A stretch of DNA of 20,000 nucleotides from Stramonita haemastoma (GCA_030674155.1 CM060322.1:63987710-64007709), one strand, 5' to 3'; positions 9,276 to 18,360 are shown, counted from the first letter of the stretch. Notes: a model not told the origin generated them from the sequence alone. Made by a program: numbers and translations.

Positions 9276-9520
9276 TGGACGCATGCTCCGCACATTACAA
9301 TCTCCAAAGTCAGTTAACAAGTGGTCAACCCTGTAGTCCATGAGATGCTGTAAGTTCAATGTTGACATCAATGGCCCTGTGGTTTCTGTCTGTGTTGGGC
9401 AAATTGAAGACATGTGAACATGCCCTGCATGGACATTAAGCTTGACCAGCAAGTTCGTTAGGGGCTGGTCAGTCATTGGGTCTGTAGATTTTATGGTGAT
9501 GGACAGACACAGTTTTCGTT
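9275..9520 (-). other. High-complexity open stretch between (GT)n tracts, possible exon or element remnant
   Basis: On the minus strand about 80 codons are open with a protein-like mix. Visible pieces are STDPMTDQPLTNLLVKL, HAGHVHMSSICPTQ and LMDYRVDHLLTDFGD, without homopolymer bias. A possible acceptor (ATCTACAG, minus strand, about 9487) precedes it, but no good donor follows before the (CA)n repeat. It has no recognised family. It could be an exon, a transposon fragment, or a chance open frame. Confidence 0.2.
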
Positions 9521-9691
9521 GTGTGTGTGTTGAGGGGATGTAGTGTGTGTTTGTGTGTGTGTAGTGTGTGTTTGTGTGTGTGTATGTGTGTATGTGTGTG
9601 TATTGTGTGTTTGTGTGTGTGTGTATGTGTGTATGTGTGTTTGTGTGTGTGATGTGTGTGTGTATGTGAGTGTTTGTGGTGCGTGTGTGTG

Positions 9692-9774
<83 letters not shown>

Positions 9775-9777
9775 TGT
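9521..9777 (+). repeat. (TG)n microsatellite with degenerate 5' part and pure core
   Basis: TGTGTGTTTGTGTGTGTAT variants up to about 9690, then a pure (TG)n run of about 40 units to 9773. It directly abuts the LINE 3'-terminus copy beginning at 9781. Confidence 0.95.
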
Positions 9778-9780
9778 GCC

Positions 9781-9845
9781 TTCATTTGTTTTTGTGCTTA
9801 ACCTCTGTTCACTGTAAGTGATATTAGACGGAAATAAAAGGACTG
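9781..9845 (-). mobile_element. LINE 3'-terminal repeat, copy A
   Basis: On the plus strand TTAACCTCTGTTCACTGTAA and GTGATATTAGACGG match the 17628-17700 terminus, which reads TTAACGTCTGTTCACACTAA then GTGATATTAGATGAG. Orientation is minus if the element follows the LINE at 17847-18208. No coding part could be recognised in the sequence to 10020. Confidence 0.65.
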
Positions 9846-10047
9846 ATAGCAGAAATAAACGAAAGCAACAAGGAAAGAGATATCGTTTAAGAGTTTGGCA
9901 TTAAACCACGAATGCAAAGCTTATAAAAGGATAGGAAAAACAGTCTAACAAAACCTTTAAGGAATGCAAATCTCGGCTATGTGCAAGTGACTTGGAAATG
10001 TAAAATAAAAAAACAACTTTCCTCTAACAAAAGTCTCTGTGTGTATA

Positions 10048-10058
10048 CGTTGGTGTGT

Positions 10059-10091
<33 letters not shown>

Positions 10092-10092
10092 T

Positions 10093-10172
<80 letters not shown>

Positions 10173-10179
10173 TGTGTGT
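10048..10179 (+). repeat. (GT)n microsatellite, interrupted
   Basis: (GT)n with a few GTGGTG and TTGTG interruptions. It abuts the repeat terminus at 10184. Confidence 0.93.
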
Positions 10180-10183
10180 AGAA

Positions 10184-10222
10184 GTCTTCAATTTTACGTC
10201 CTTCCACATACAGTGATACCAT
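10184..10222 (-). mobile_element. LINE 3'-terminal repeat, copy B (short)
   Basis: GTCTTCAATTTTACGTCCTT then CCACATACAGTGATAC on the plus strand align with the terminus at 17637-17670. The copy is cut off after about 37 bases, where (GT)n sequence resumes. Confidence 0.5.
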
Positions 10223-10225
10223 GTG

Positions 10226-10294
10226 TGTTTTTATGGTGTGTGTGCGTGCGTGCGTGGTGTGTGGTGTGTTGTGTGTGTGTGTTGTGTGTGTTGT

Positions 10295-10340
<46 letters not shown>
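10226..10340 (+). repeat. (GT)n microsatellite with GTGCGTGC variants
   Basis: Degenerate GTGGTGT/GTGCGTGC part, then pure (GT)n to 10340. A near-palindrome follows at 10338-10355 (GTGCTC, 6-base centre, GAGCAC). Confidence 0.9.
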
Positions 10341-10342
<2 letters not shown>

Positions 10343-10523
10343 CGTGCATGAGCACGCTTGAAATTGTGTGTGTGTGTGCATTGGCCCAGTATGACAGTAC
10401 ATAGTCTACATGCAATATCTCAGCCTTCATGCATGTACGCATTCATGCATAAGTAAGTGTGTGAGGAGCATGCTGGGGTGGGGGAGGGGGTGGAGTGGTT
10501 GTTATGTGTATAAGATTTATTTG

Positions 10524-10538
10524 AGGGGGGGGGGGGGA
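10524..10538 (+). repeat. G homopolymer
   Basis: An uninterrupted G run of about 13 bases in an otherwise mixed stretch (GAGGGG...GATCAC). Confidence 0.85.
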
Positions 10539-10629
10539 TCACTCAGTGTTTCTCTAATTTGTTTGTGTTTATTATCGTGAACACCCAGAATCTTTTTTTT
10601 TCTAAATCATTCGACTAGAGCTTATAACG

Positions 10630-10703
10630 TCTGTCTGTCGGTCGGTCTGTTTGTCTGTCTGTCTCTTTGTTGGTCTGTCTGCCTGCCTGCCTGCCTGTTT
10701 GTC
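10630..10703 (+). repeat. (GTCT)n and (GCCT)n tetranucleotides
   Basis: GTCTGTCTGTCGGTCGGTCT followed by GCCTGCCTGCCTGCCTG. These are two related tetranucleotides side by side. Confidence 0.85.
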
Positions 10704-10760
10704 TCTTAGTGAGTCCTTGACTTCGAGAAAATTATTGTGTTTTTGTTTGTTGTTTGTAGC

Positions 10761-10890
10761 TGTTTTCTTCTATGTTTTGCTCGGCTCATATTTATCTATT
10801 TGTTTGTTTGTTTTTTGGAAGTGGTCCCAACAAACATCATCATATGAAATACGGCCTGTTTTTCTGTCCTCAGGAGGGCTGACTGCCAGA
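10761..10890 (+). repeat. Local direct duplication, unit 1
   Basis: TGTTTTCTTCTATGTTTTGC, GCTCGGCTCAT, a TTTGTTTGTTTGTTTTTTGG stretch, GTGGTCCC (10821-10828) and CTGTTTTTCTGTCCTCAGG recur in the same order at 11182-11280. Unit 1 carries an extra roughly 25 bp (AACAAACATCATCATATG region). Each unit is followed by a (CT)n tract. Confidence 0.75.
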
Positions 10891-11013
<123 letters not shown>

Positions 11014-11181
11014 TGTGTCTCTCTGTGTCCCTCGTGTTCTCTATTGCTCTTGTGTTCTGAACCAGTCTTTTTTTTCATCTCGTCTAACTGTCTCTCTTTT
11101 GTTGTCTGTTGTCTGTCTCTGCTCTGCCTGTCTGTCTCTTGTCTCTATGGTCTTCTCTGTGCTTTTTGTTGTCTGTTTGTC

Positions 11182-11280
11182 TGTTTTCTTTTGTGTTTGC
11201 TCGGCTCATTATTCTATTTGTTTGTTGTTTTTTGAGTGGTCCCTCTCTTGTCCTGTTTTCTGTCTCAGGCTACTGCTCTT
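11182..11280 (+). repeat. Local direct duplication, unit 2
   Basis: Partner of 10761-10890: TGTTTTCTTTTGTGTTTGCT, CGGCTCATTATTC, GTGGTCCC at 11236-11243, and CCTGTTTTCTGTCTCAGG. The offset between units is about 415-420 bp. The duplication therefore probably included the (CT)n and flanking (TGTC)n. Confidence 0.75.
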
Positions 11281-11285
11281 CTCTC

Positions 11286-11316
<31 letters not shown>

Positions 11317-11322
11317 GTCTCT

Positions 11323-11387
<65 letters not shown>

Positions 11388-11560
11388 GTATGTCTCGTAT
11401 GTACTCTGTCCTGTCTGTTCTCTGTCTATTCTCTTCTCTCTCTCTCTCTCTCTGTCTGTCTTCTCTGTGTGCTTTTGTGTGTGTGTGTGTTGTCCTCTCT
11501 CTGGTGTCTCTGTCTTTTCTTATGTCTGTCTCTCTCTCTCTCTCTCTGTTTTTCCTCAGT
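11281..11560 (+). repeat. (CT)n blocks following duplication unit 2
   Basis: Several (CT)n blocks (11281-11386, 11434-11452, 11526-11550) separated by TGTATGTCTCGTATG and TGTGTGTGTGTTGTC sequence. Confidence 0.9.
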
Positions 11561-11589
11561 GTTACCTGTTCACAACACCAGCAGGCAGC

Positions 11590-12120
11590 TAAGCTGTCGG
11601 AGATGTAATTGAATGAAAAATGACGCAAAGAAACTAAAGTACACATTGTACGAAAAAACACATAAAGCACACCAAAGAACACCAAACAGGTAACAATTAG
11701 TAAGAGCCATTTAACAGCGGTAGTAAACGTTTGGCATAAAAAGAGCAATTACCATGAAATATTTAGCAAAGGCCATTAAACAATAACCCCGAAAACCCAC
11801 TATAACATTAAACGCTGACAAAAGAGTTAAACATTATCGATTACGGGCATGGTATTTCTGACATATGTTAGCAGAGACTTAGAAAAGATGGTGTGACAGT
11901 TGTTCATAACATATTATTCAGTTTTTAACCTCATTGTTAACTTAAACAGTTTTCATGATATTGTTTTGTGCACGTAGTTTGTCTGTAAGATTTGCTTCCA
12001 GTCGATTAACTAGAATCTATCCATGGGAAAAATTTATCTCTTTTGCGAGATTCAACTAGGTTCCAATGGAAACAATTGATCTCTTTGTATTTTTCAAGCA
12101 TTATGGTGTAAGGAGAGTAA
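11590..12120. other. A-rich non-repetitive sequence, nothing recognised
   Basis: A/T-rich with many short A runs. No reading frame, RNA gene or match to the other repeats in the window could be supported. Confidence 0.35.
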
Positions 12121-12124
12121 TCTG

Positions 12125-12372
12125 TGGGCTCAGAGCACTCGCTTTCCCCAAGTTAAGGTTAAGCAGCATCGAGTGTGGTTACCAATTGGATGGGTGACCG
12201 ATTGCGCTCCTTGGCTTCAGTACAGTCTCCCAGTTCATCCAGCTGTGAATGGGTACCTGACCTCTTTAGGTGGGGCGCCGCCCTCAATATTCTGGCCCCT
12301 AGAGAAGCGAGGGTCTCTGATGCCTCGCTCCACTACGACCACAAGGTTATGGGACGCTTTACCTTTTTTTTT
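12125..12372 (+). mobile_element. 5S rRNA-derived SINE, copy 2
   Basis: Same modular order as copy 1: CAGAGCACTCGCTTTCCCC (12132-12149), GTTAAGCAGCATC (12158-12170), TTGGATGGGTGACCG (12186-12200), GGCTTCAGTACAGTCTCC, CAGCTGTGAATGGGTACCTG (about 12240-12259), then the GGCGCCGCCCTCAATATTCT 3' module. It ends with GGGACGCTTTACCTTTTTTT at about 12370. About 25 bases present in copy 1 (7508-7535) are missing here. The 5S-like head keeps both box-A-like and box-C-like segments. Not an intact 5S gene. Confidence 0.75.
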
Positions 12373-12548
12373 ACCTTTAATTTATGCTTATGAATACAGT
12401 GCGATTTGCGGGACACTGGTGGTGTCTCTAGTTCCTGTATTGCATGCCACACACACTAAACCAAGCAAACTGCGGACACCCAGAATCATCATCACTTGGT
12501 GTCAGAAAGAGGCACCGAACTCAATTCAAGCCCGTATTTGTGACCAGT

Positions 12549-12600
12549 TTACACACACACAGACTCACACACAGACTTATACACAGACACAGACACAGAC

Positions 12601-12639
<39 letters not shown>

Positions 12640-12648
12640 CACACACAA

Positions 12649-12693
<45 letters not shown>

Positions 12694-12840
12694 AACATAC
12701 GCGCGTGCGCGCGCATACGCACAAAGACATAACGCATACACACACAAAACACACACACACAACACACACACACACACGCGAACGCACGCACACACACACA
12801 CACACAAACACACACACAAATACACATATACACACACCAC
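12549..12840 (+). repeat. (CA)n microsatellite with GC-alternating interruptions
   Basis: (CA)n with CAGACA at the left end and an inserted ACGCGCGTGCGCGCGCATAC-type block near 12698-12720. His-Thr and Cys-Val reading frames across it are artefacts. Confidence 0.93.
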
Positions 12841-12859
12841 ATACGCACATACTAATATT

Positions 12860-13235
12860 CACATATAGTTATAGAAAATAAGAGTCTATTACACCAAAAC
12901 TAAAGATGCTTGCCAAAAAAACCGAGAAATAAACAGAGAAAGAATGCAGCATAGCAGAAACATAAAATCATAAAGATATTTATAAAAGGAAAGCTGTAAA
13001 GAAACACAGGAGGGGAAAATGCATTAATATCCATAGGGCAGATCTCATCATAAAAACATTGGCGTTTAGACTGCCAGCCAGGTTATATCACCCTCGCAAT
13101 GCATAATGCCTTTTCCGCGGTGTGACATCGAATCAGACCCCCCTCCAGCTCTTCATTTCCTGGTCGGATTATTTTCCTCCACCACCGATCAGATCGTAAA
13201 AAAGAGGTTAGTGAAAGGTGAACAGACATGTGCGT
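12860..13235. other. A-rich stretch, nothing recognised
   Basis: A-rich to about 13075, then mixed sequence (TTTTCCGCGGTGTGACATCG area). No gene or repeat recognised. Confidence 0.35.
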
Positions 13236-13487
13236 GTGCGCTCGAGCGCGCGCATACACACACACGCATACACACAAACACACATACACGCACACACGCA
13301 GGCACGCATAAACATGCACACATAGATAACACACACACCACCCCACGCACGCACGCATGCACATACACACCTACAATCAAACACGCATACATACATACAT
13401 TCACACGCGCGCGTCCTCACTCATACACACACATGTATACACGCGTGCGCGAGCACACACACTTACACACACGCACGTGCACACACA

Positions 13488-13532
<45 letters not shown>

Positions 13533-13560
13533 ACACAACACAACACACTTACGCGTGCGG
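13235..13560 (+). repeat. (CA)n with frequent CG and GCACG interruptions
   Basis: Alternating purine-pyrimidine nearly throughout, with CGCGCGC-type blocks at about 13247, 13405, 13443 and 13554, and (ACGC)n near 13345. The pure (CA)n core lies at about 13495-13532. Confidence 0.92.
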
Positions 13561-13567
13561 GCGCGCG

Positions 13568-13815
13568 CGTCATCATCATCACTATCACCATCATCACAAT
13601 CATCACCACCACTACCACAAACACACTCCACCATCACCACCACAACTACCACCACCACTAAAACCACTGCCACCATCACCATCACCACCACCACAACAAC
13701 AACATCAATCACAACCACCACCATCACCACCACCACCACCACCACCACCACCACAACAACAACATCAATCACAACACCACCATCACCACCACCACCACCA
13801 CAACAACACAACAAC
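13568..13815 (+). repeat. (CAT)n/(CAC)n trinucleotide tract with a 60-bp duplication
   Basis: CATCATCATCAC gives way to CAC/CCA triplets. The phrase CAACAACAACATCAATCACA occurs at about 13694 and again 60 bp later at about 13754. Both are embedded in (CCA)n, marking a tandem duplication of a 60-bp block. Confidence 0.9.
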
Positions 13816-13859
13816 GACCACCAAAACAGTCCATAAAAATACACAAACAAACAGACCGC

Positions 13860-14245
13860 ACAGATAGACCGAGAGGCTGACAAAATAGACAAACAGATAG
13901 GCAGGCAGCAGGCAGACAGACAGACAGATAGGCAGTAGATAGGCAGCAGACAGACAGACAGACAGGCAGACAGACAGATAGGCAGGTAGATAGGCAGGCA
14001 GGCAGGCAGACAGACAGACAGACAGACAGATAGGCAGGTAGATAGGCAGGCAGCCAGGCAGTCAGACAGACAGACAGATAGGCAGTAGATAGGAAGGCAG
14101 ACAGCAGTCAGACAGACAGACAGGCAGACAGACAGATAGGCAGGTAGATAGGCAGGCAGCCAGGCAGGCTGGCAGATAGGAAACAGATAGGAAGACAATA
14201 GGCAGACAGACACATAGATAGGCAGGCAGACAGACAGACAGCTTA
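13860..14245 (+). repeat. Higher-order (CAGA)n / GATAGGCAG satellite
   Basis: (CAGA)n blocks alternate with a GATAGGCAG(G)TAGATAGG phrase. The phrase starts at about 13927, 13977, 14029, 14077 and 14135, so spacing is 48-58 bp. Two variants occur. One has GGCAGTAGATAGG (13927, 14077); the other has GGCAGGTAGATAGGCAGGCA (13977, 14029, 14135). The A-B-B-A-B order gives a larger period of about 150 bp between the A copies. Confidence 0.85.
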
Positions 14246-14294
14246 AAACCCTTAATCAGGAGATTTGAACTGATGGCAGTGCAAACTAGCGGGG

Positions 14295-14400
14295 TTGCAG
14301 GTACAGGAGGGAAGAAGGGAGGGAGGGAGAGAGGGAGGGGAGAAAAGTACTGGGTAAGAGGAAAAGGCAAGGTGGGTTGGGGGTGGGGGAGGTAGAAGAG
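14295..14400 (+). repeat. Purine-rich (GGGA)n/(GGAGG)n sequence
   Basis: AGGAGGGAAGAAGGGAGGGA and further G-rich purine sequence to about 14395. Runs of three or more G make it a possible quadruplex former. Confidence 0.6.
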
Positions 14401-14478
14401 ATTAGTACCTAAAGCACCTACCCATCTTTTTCTGATATTGGACTAGTTCTGGTCTGGTAAACTTATGGGCCGGGGAGA

Positions 14479-14632
<154 letters not shown>

Positions 14633-14651
14633 TTAAAGCTGAAGTAAAGAG

Positions 14652-14830
14652 TGTCTCCCTGTCTGTCTGTCTGCCTGTCTGTCTGTTCTGTCTGCTGTCT
14701 GTCTATCTGTCTGTCTGTCGTCTGTCTGTCTGTTGTCTGTCGTCTGTCTGTCAGTCTGTCTGTCTGTCTGTCGCTGCTGCTGTCAGTCTGTCTGTCTGTC
14801 AGTCAGTCTGTCAGTCTGTCTGTCTGCTGC

Positions 14831-14850
<20 letters not shown>
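14652..14850 (+). repeat. (CTGT)n tetranucleotide tract
   Basis: TCTG/CTGT units with CAGTC, GTCGTC and GCTGCTGC interruptions. It is the reverse-complement motif of the CAGA array at 13860-14245. Confidence 0.93.

Positions 14851-14921
<71 letters not shown>
14851..14921 (+). repeat. (CT)n microsatellite, about 35 units
   Basis: Pure (CT)n, complementary to the (GA)n at 14529-14626 about 225 bp upstream. Confidence 0.97.
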
Positions 14922-14925
<4 letters not shown>

Positions 14926-15112
14926 AACGGCCAACACGTGGCAACAGCTGGGTTACCTGGAGAAGAACAGAAGAAGTTCAGTGGGGGTCAAAGGTTGGCG
15001 GAGGGCGGAGTGGGGGGGGGCAGGGAGGGAGGGTAAGGGGGAGGGGGATTGCATGAGGAGGAGGAGGAGGCCAAGGCCTTGAAATGTTCCGAGAAGTAGA
15101 GGGTGATGCATT

Positions 15113-15345
15113 TCTCTGTCCATCTCTGTCTGTCTGTCTCTGTTTCTGTCTTTCTGTCTGTGTCTGTCTGCCTTTGTCTGTCTCTGCCTGTCTGTTTTTC
15201 TGTCTGTTTTTCTGTCTGTTTTGTCTGTGTTTCCGTCTTTATTTCTGTCTCTGTCTTTGTTTGTTTGTATTTCTCTCTGTCTGTCTGTCTGCCTCTTTGT
15301 TCTCTGTCTCTGTCTGTTTGTCTGTCCGTCTCTCTCTCATTTTTC
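15113..15345 (+). repeat. Degenerate (TGTC)n/(TTTC)n tract
   Basis: Repeated CTGTCTGTCTCTGTTTCTGT variants. It ends in T-rich sequence leading to the LINE 3'-terminus copy at 15369. Confidence 0.85.
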
Positions 15346-15368
15346 TTTTATTTTTATTTCAAGTTAGA

Positions 15369-15428
15369 TCTTCAGTTTAACGTTTTTCCATTACCTAATG
15401 ATATCAGACGGGAAAGTGTATATGGGTG
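15369..15428 (-). mobile_element. LINE 3'-terminal repeat, copy C
   Basis: TCTTCAGTTTAACG, then TAATGATATCAGACGGGAAA and GTGTATATGGG on the plus strand align with 17638-17705 (TCTTCAATTTAACG, GTGATATTAGATGAG, AAAGTGTAATGG). The following GTGAGTGAGTATG sequence is lower in similarity. Confidence 0.6.
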
Positions 15429-15484
15429 AGTGAGTATGTGTTTGGGGGAAGTGGGAGTGGGTGGGATGGAGTGAGCACATAGCT

Positions 15485-15890
15485 AATTATCTATATCAAA
15501 CAACCATAAGAACCAAAAATTTAAACCGTAGAACACGAAAAATGAAAAGAAAGAAACAACAGTTTAAACACTAACTTTGCAATTCATATAACTAATTAAA
15601 AAAAATCGTTTTACTATAAGAACCTGGTAATGGGATTATGACTTAATGACAATACAATTTCTTTCATTAGCGGAATGTCTTATAGAATTTGCTCTAAACA
15701 AACGTATGTGAAAACAGGCAAAAGGTTTTTCAAATCTCTGCATTCTAAAAGAATGCGAGCTACCGTACCATTCTTTTTTATTTCAAGGATTATGGAATCA
15801 GCCCCTCGTGTTTCTTTTTACATCCAGTCCTCTTGTGTATGCAGTTTTGTAATCGTCATCTGTTCCCAACGGCACACAATGCCCTTCTCT
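15485..15890. other. AT-rich sequence, nothing recognised
   Basis: A-rich on the left, mixed on the right. A small perfect hairpin CATTCT-AAA-AGAATG lies near 15740-15756. No gene seen. Confidence 0.35.
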
Positions 15891-15904
15891 TTGGAACAGT
15901 GGAA

Positions 15905-16107
15905 CGGGTTTTAAAGTGTGCGCAGAATGTTCTGCGTGCGTTCGCACACAGGACCTCGGTTTATAGTCTCATCCGAAGGACTTTTGGAGGAAGTGCAGTG
16001 GGCACTGATGTTAACTCCAAAGGTAAAATCCTCTTGAAGGAGATTCAAACCTGGGTCAGCAATTCCCGAGTGCATCACTCTGACCACCAGGCCAGATATC
16101 CCATCCC
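15905..16107 (-). mobile_element. tRNA-derived SINE
   Basis: Minus strand: the tRNA-like head has an A-box-like TGGCCTGGTGG (about 16094-16084) and a B-box-like GGTTTGAATCTC (about 16051-16040). Spacing suits a polymerase III promoter. The anticodon arm does not form a usable tRNA. Downstream (minus) comes TTCGGATGAGACTATAAACC and GAGGTCCTGTGTGC. I recall this as a conserved body segment of SINE-like repeats frequent in molluscan sequence. The tail decays into GCACACTTTAAAACCCG, corresponding to GCACGTAAAAGAACCC in the related copy at 19248. A small hairpin, CGCAGAA-TG-TTCTGCG (15921-15936), lies inside it. Confidence 0.75.
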
Positions 16108-16179
16108 CTCAGGGTTTTAGTACTACTGCTGCTGCTGCCGATGTTCTGGCATGCTGTCTATTAGTCTCCTTATGCTTAC

Positions 16180-16189
16180 CTGCCTGCTG

Positions 16190-16220
<31 letters not shown>

Positions 16221-16225
16221 CCCCT
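16180..16225 (+). repeat. (CCTG)n tetranucleotide
   Basis: CTGCTGCCTGCCTGCCTGCC and on to about 16221. It starts about 70 bp beyond the SINE head. Confidence 0.85.
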
Positions 16226-16255
16226 CGATATCGCCCCTATCTTCAACAGGTGAGA

Positions 16256-16386
16256 CAGACACAGATTGACAAGACAGACAAAGGCATGCAGATAGACAGA
16301 CACGCACACACACGCGCGAACACACACACATACACGCGCGCGCACACACACTCACTCTGTCTCTCTGTCTCTGTCTGTCTGTCTGC

Positions 16387-16433
<47 letters not shown>

Positions 16434-16450
16434 TCTGTCCTTCTCTCTCT

Positions 16451-16495
<45 letters not shown>

Positions 16496-16526
16496 ACCCA
16501 CCACACACACACACACACACACACAA

Positions 16527-16570
<44 letters not shown>

Positions 16571-16610
16571 CACACACACAACACACAGTAGACAGACAGG
16601 ACAGACAGAC
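16256..16610 (+). repeat. Compound (CA)n - (CTGT)n - (CT)n - (CA)n - (CAGA)n block
   Basis: CAGACA/CACA with an ACGCGCGCGC block (16256-16350), (TCTG)n (16360-16435), (TC)n (16443-16490), (CA)n (16503-16585) and GACAGACAGG (16590-16612), in direct succession. Confidence 0.93.
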
Positions 16611-16769
16611 AGACAGGCAGTGCACCAGTGGCAAATTGGCGGGTAGTAGAGGCCAGTTTCCCATCTGAGAGTCCTGCCGGGGGAACAGATAAGTGAAGAG
16701 AAGTGGGTGGAGGTGAAGGAGAAAGAAAGTAAAATAAAAAAGGGGTGAAGAGTGCTGCAGAGTGGAAGA

Positions 16770-17068
16770 GAGAGGGGGGGAAGGAGGGAGTGAAAAAGAT
16801 GGTTAGGGGTAGAGAGAGGAGAGAGAGAGAGGAGAGAGAAGGGAGGGAAGAGAGAGAGGGAGAGAGAAAGATGGAGGAGAGGGGGGAGAGAGGGGAGGGA
16901 GGGAGAGAGATAGGGGAGAGAAAGCTAGCGAGAGAGGGAGAGATGGGGAAGGGTTGGAGGGAGAGAGAGAGGGGGTGAGAGAGAGAGAGAGCGACCGCTT
17001 TAAATATTGTGCCAGAATAGAAGAAAGTGGGAGGAAGGCAAGAAAAAGAGAGAGGAGAGAGAGAGAGA

Positions 17069-17153
<85 letters not shown>

Positions 17154-17160
17154 AGAGAGT
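16770..17160 (+). repeat. (GA)n / (GGGA)n homopurine block
   Basis: Nearly pyrimidine-free for several hundred bases, except about 16996-17030. Pure (GA)n cores lie at about 17056-17114 and 17117-17159. The Arg-Glu and Leu-Ser reading frames through it are artefacts. Confidence 0.93.
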
Positions 17161-17164
17161 ATCA

Positions 17165-17627
17165 GCAGAAAAGGCAGGGGCTGTTTCTCCAACAAGAAGG
17201 GTGACAATAACAAAAAAAAAAACAAGAAATTAGTGGCATAAAAAGAGAGCACAAATAGCTGTAACTAAGACAGTAATCAAAGAAAGCAATCCAAAACAAA
17301 GCAAGCGGAAAACAAACTCCTGGAAACTGAAACAATCATGGCAGAACCCAATATATCGGCATTCAAGGAAAACCCAAACCCAAACTAACAAGAAACAAGA
17401 TCTCAAGCAAAATAGTGCTAGAAAATTTGTTTTCAGGGGCAAAAGTTCAATTACATAATAAAAGATTCCAGAAAAACGAATTTACTAAGAGATACGTCCA
17501 TCTCAAATACCGATTCTTTGAATTGCATTTTTAATCCCTTTGAATTTTTTTAAAAGAGGTATTTGTAGAATGACTAATGGTACAAAAATGTTTATATTAC
17601 GCCTTCTCATACAACTGTAGGGTACAT
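17165..17627. other. A-rich sequence, nothing recognised
   Basis: Many short A runs. No reading frame or RNA gene. Confidence 0.35.
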
Positions 17628-17846
17628 GTTGTTGTTGTCTTCAATTTAACGTCTGTTCACACTAAGTGATATTAGATGAGAAAAGTGGAAAGTGTAATGG
17701 AAGTTAAGGAGGTGAATGGAAGGAGTGGAAGGAGAAAATTGTAAGAAGTAGCATCAGTGATATAAAAAAGTGATAAAAAGAATACTCTTAAACTGGAGCA
17801 AAATTCAAACTCAACAAATTAGAAACATTTAACAACAATAATGTAA
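17628..17846 (-). mobile_element. 3' untranslated region and terminus of the LINE relic
   Basis: Minus strand, immediately after the stop codon of the remnant at 17847. It ends in ATATCACTTAGTG, GACGTTAAATTGAAGACAACAA and a short (AAC)n tail (17628-17637). The terminal roughly 60 bases recur at 9781, 10184 and 15369, always in the same orientation. This supports the position of the element end. Confidence 0.6.
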
Positions 17847-18208
17847 CTACAATACATATTCAAGTGGGCTGTGTAATAAACATCCAACAATGGCAAAGGC
17901 TAACTTTGATTTTTCAAATACATTTTCCAGAGACTGCTCAGAAAATGCTGCTAAACACGGTTTTACAATTGGGCAATCAAATATGATATGAGTGTTTGAA
18001 ATATGATCTCCACATAGACATCTGATATTTTTGCCAAGTTTCGTAAGGAATGACTACATGTATAAAATGGGAAATAACGGAGTTGCATTGGGTAAAGCTG
18101 TGGATATACTTTTGCTGCAAAACTTTTTTTCTCTTTATGGCCGATTGTTTGAAATACTGGTGATGAGAACAAAACATTAGTTTTGAAATTTATTAATAAT
18201 GGCGACAA
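17847..18208 (-). pseudogene. LINE 3' coding remnant with zinc-knuckle motif
   Basis: Two overlapping minus-strand frames make one interrupted remnant. The first (18208 to about 18055) carries PMQLRYFPFYTCSHS. The second (18053-17847) reads SFLTKLGKNIRCLCGDHIS, NTHIIFDCPIVKP and on to the stop at 17847. The CLCG...H...C arrangement (C-x-C-x7-H-x4-C, plus-strand 17973-18020) matches the C-terminal zinc-binding motif of non-LTR retrotransposon polyproteins (zf-RVT type). The frame change near 18050 shows it is inactive. The reverse transcriptase is absent: sequence upstream (above 18215) turns into stop-rich DNA and then (TG)n. Clade not assigned. Confidence 0.65.
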
Positions 18209-18256
18209 TAATTATATTTATATTCTTATAACTATGTCTCTCTTTGTTGCTGTTGT

Positions 18257-18360
18257 TGTGTCTGTGTGTGTGTGTGTGTGTGAGTGAGTGAGAGTGCAGG
18301 GGGGAGGATGCGTGCGTGTATGCGTGTGTGTTAGTGTGTTTGCGTGTGTGTTAGTGTGTT

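Noticed and set aside
13401..14213. 270-codon minus-strand open frame
   Set aside because: It runs through (CA)n, (CAC)n and (CAGA)n repeats and encodes only low-complexity Cys/Val/Leu/Ser sequence. Repeats with few stop codons keep frames open by chance.
13860..14245. CRISPR-like array with regularly spaced repeats
   Set aside because: The phrases are separated by more of the same CAGA tetranucleotide, not by unique spacers, and the DNA is eukaryotic with no cas-like genes. It is a satellite.
16036..16107. Functional tRNA gene on the minus strand
   Set aside because: A- and B-box-like sequences are present but the acceptor and anticodon arms do not pair properly, and a SINE body follows directly.
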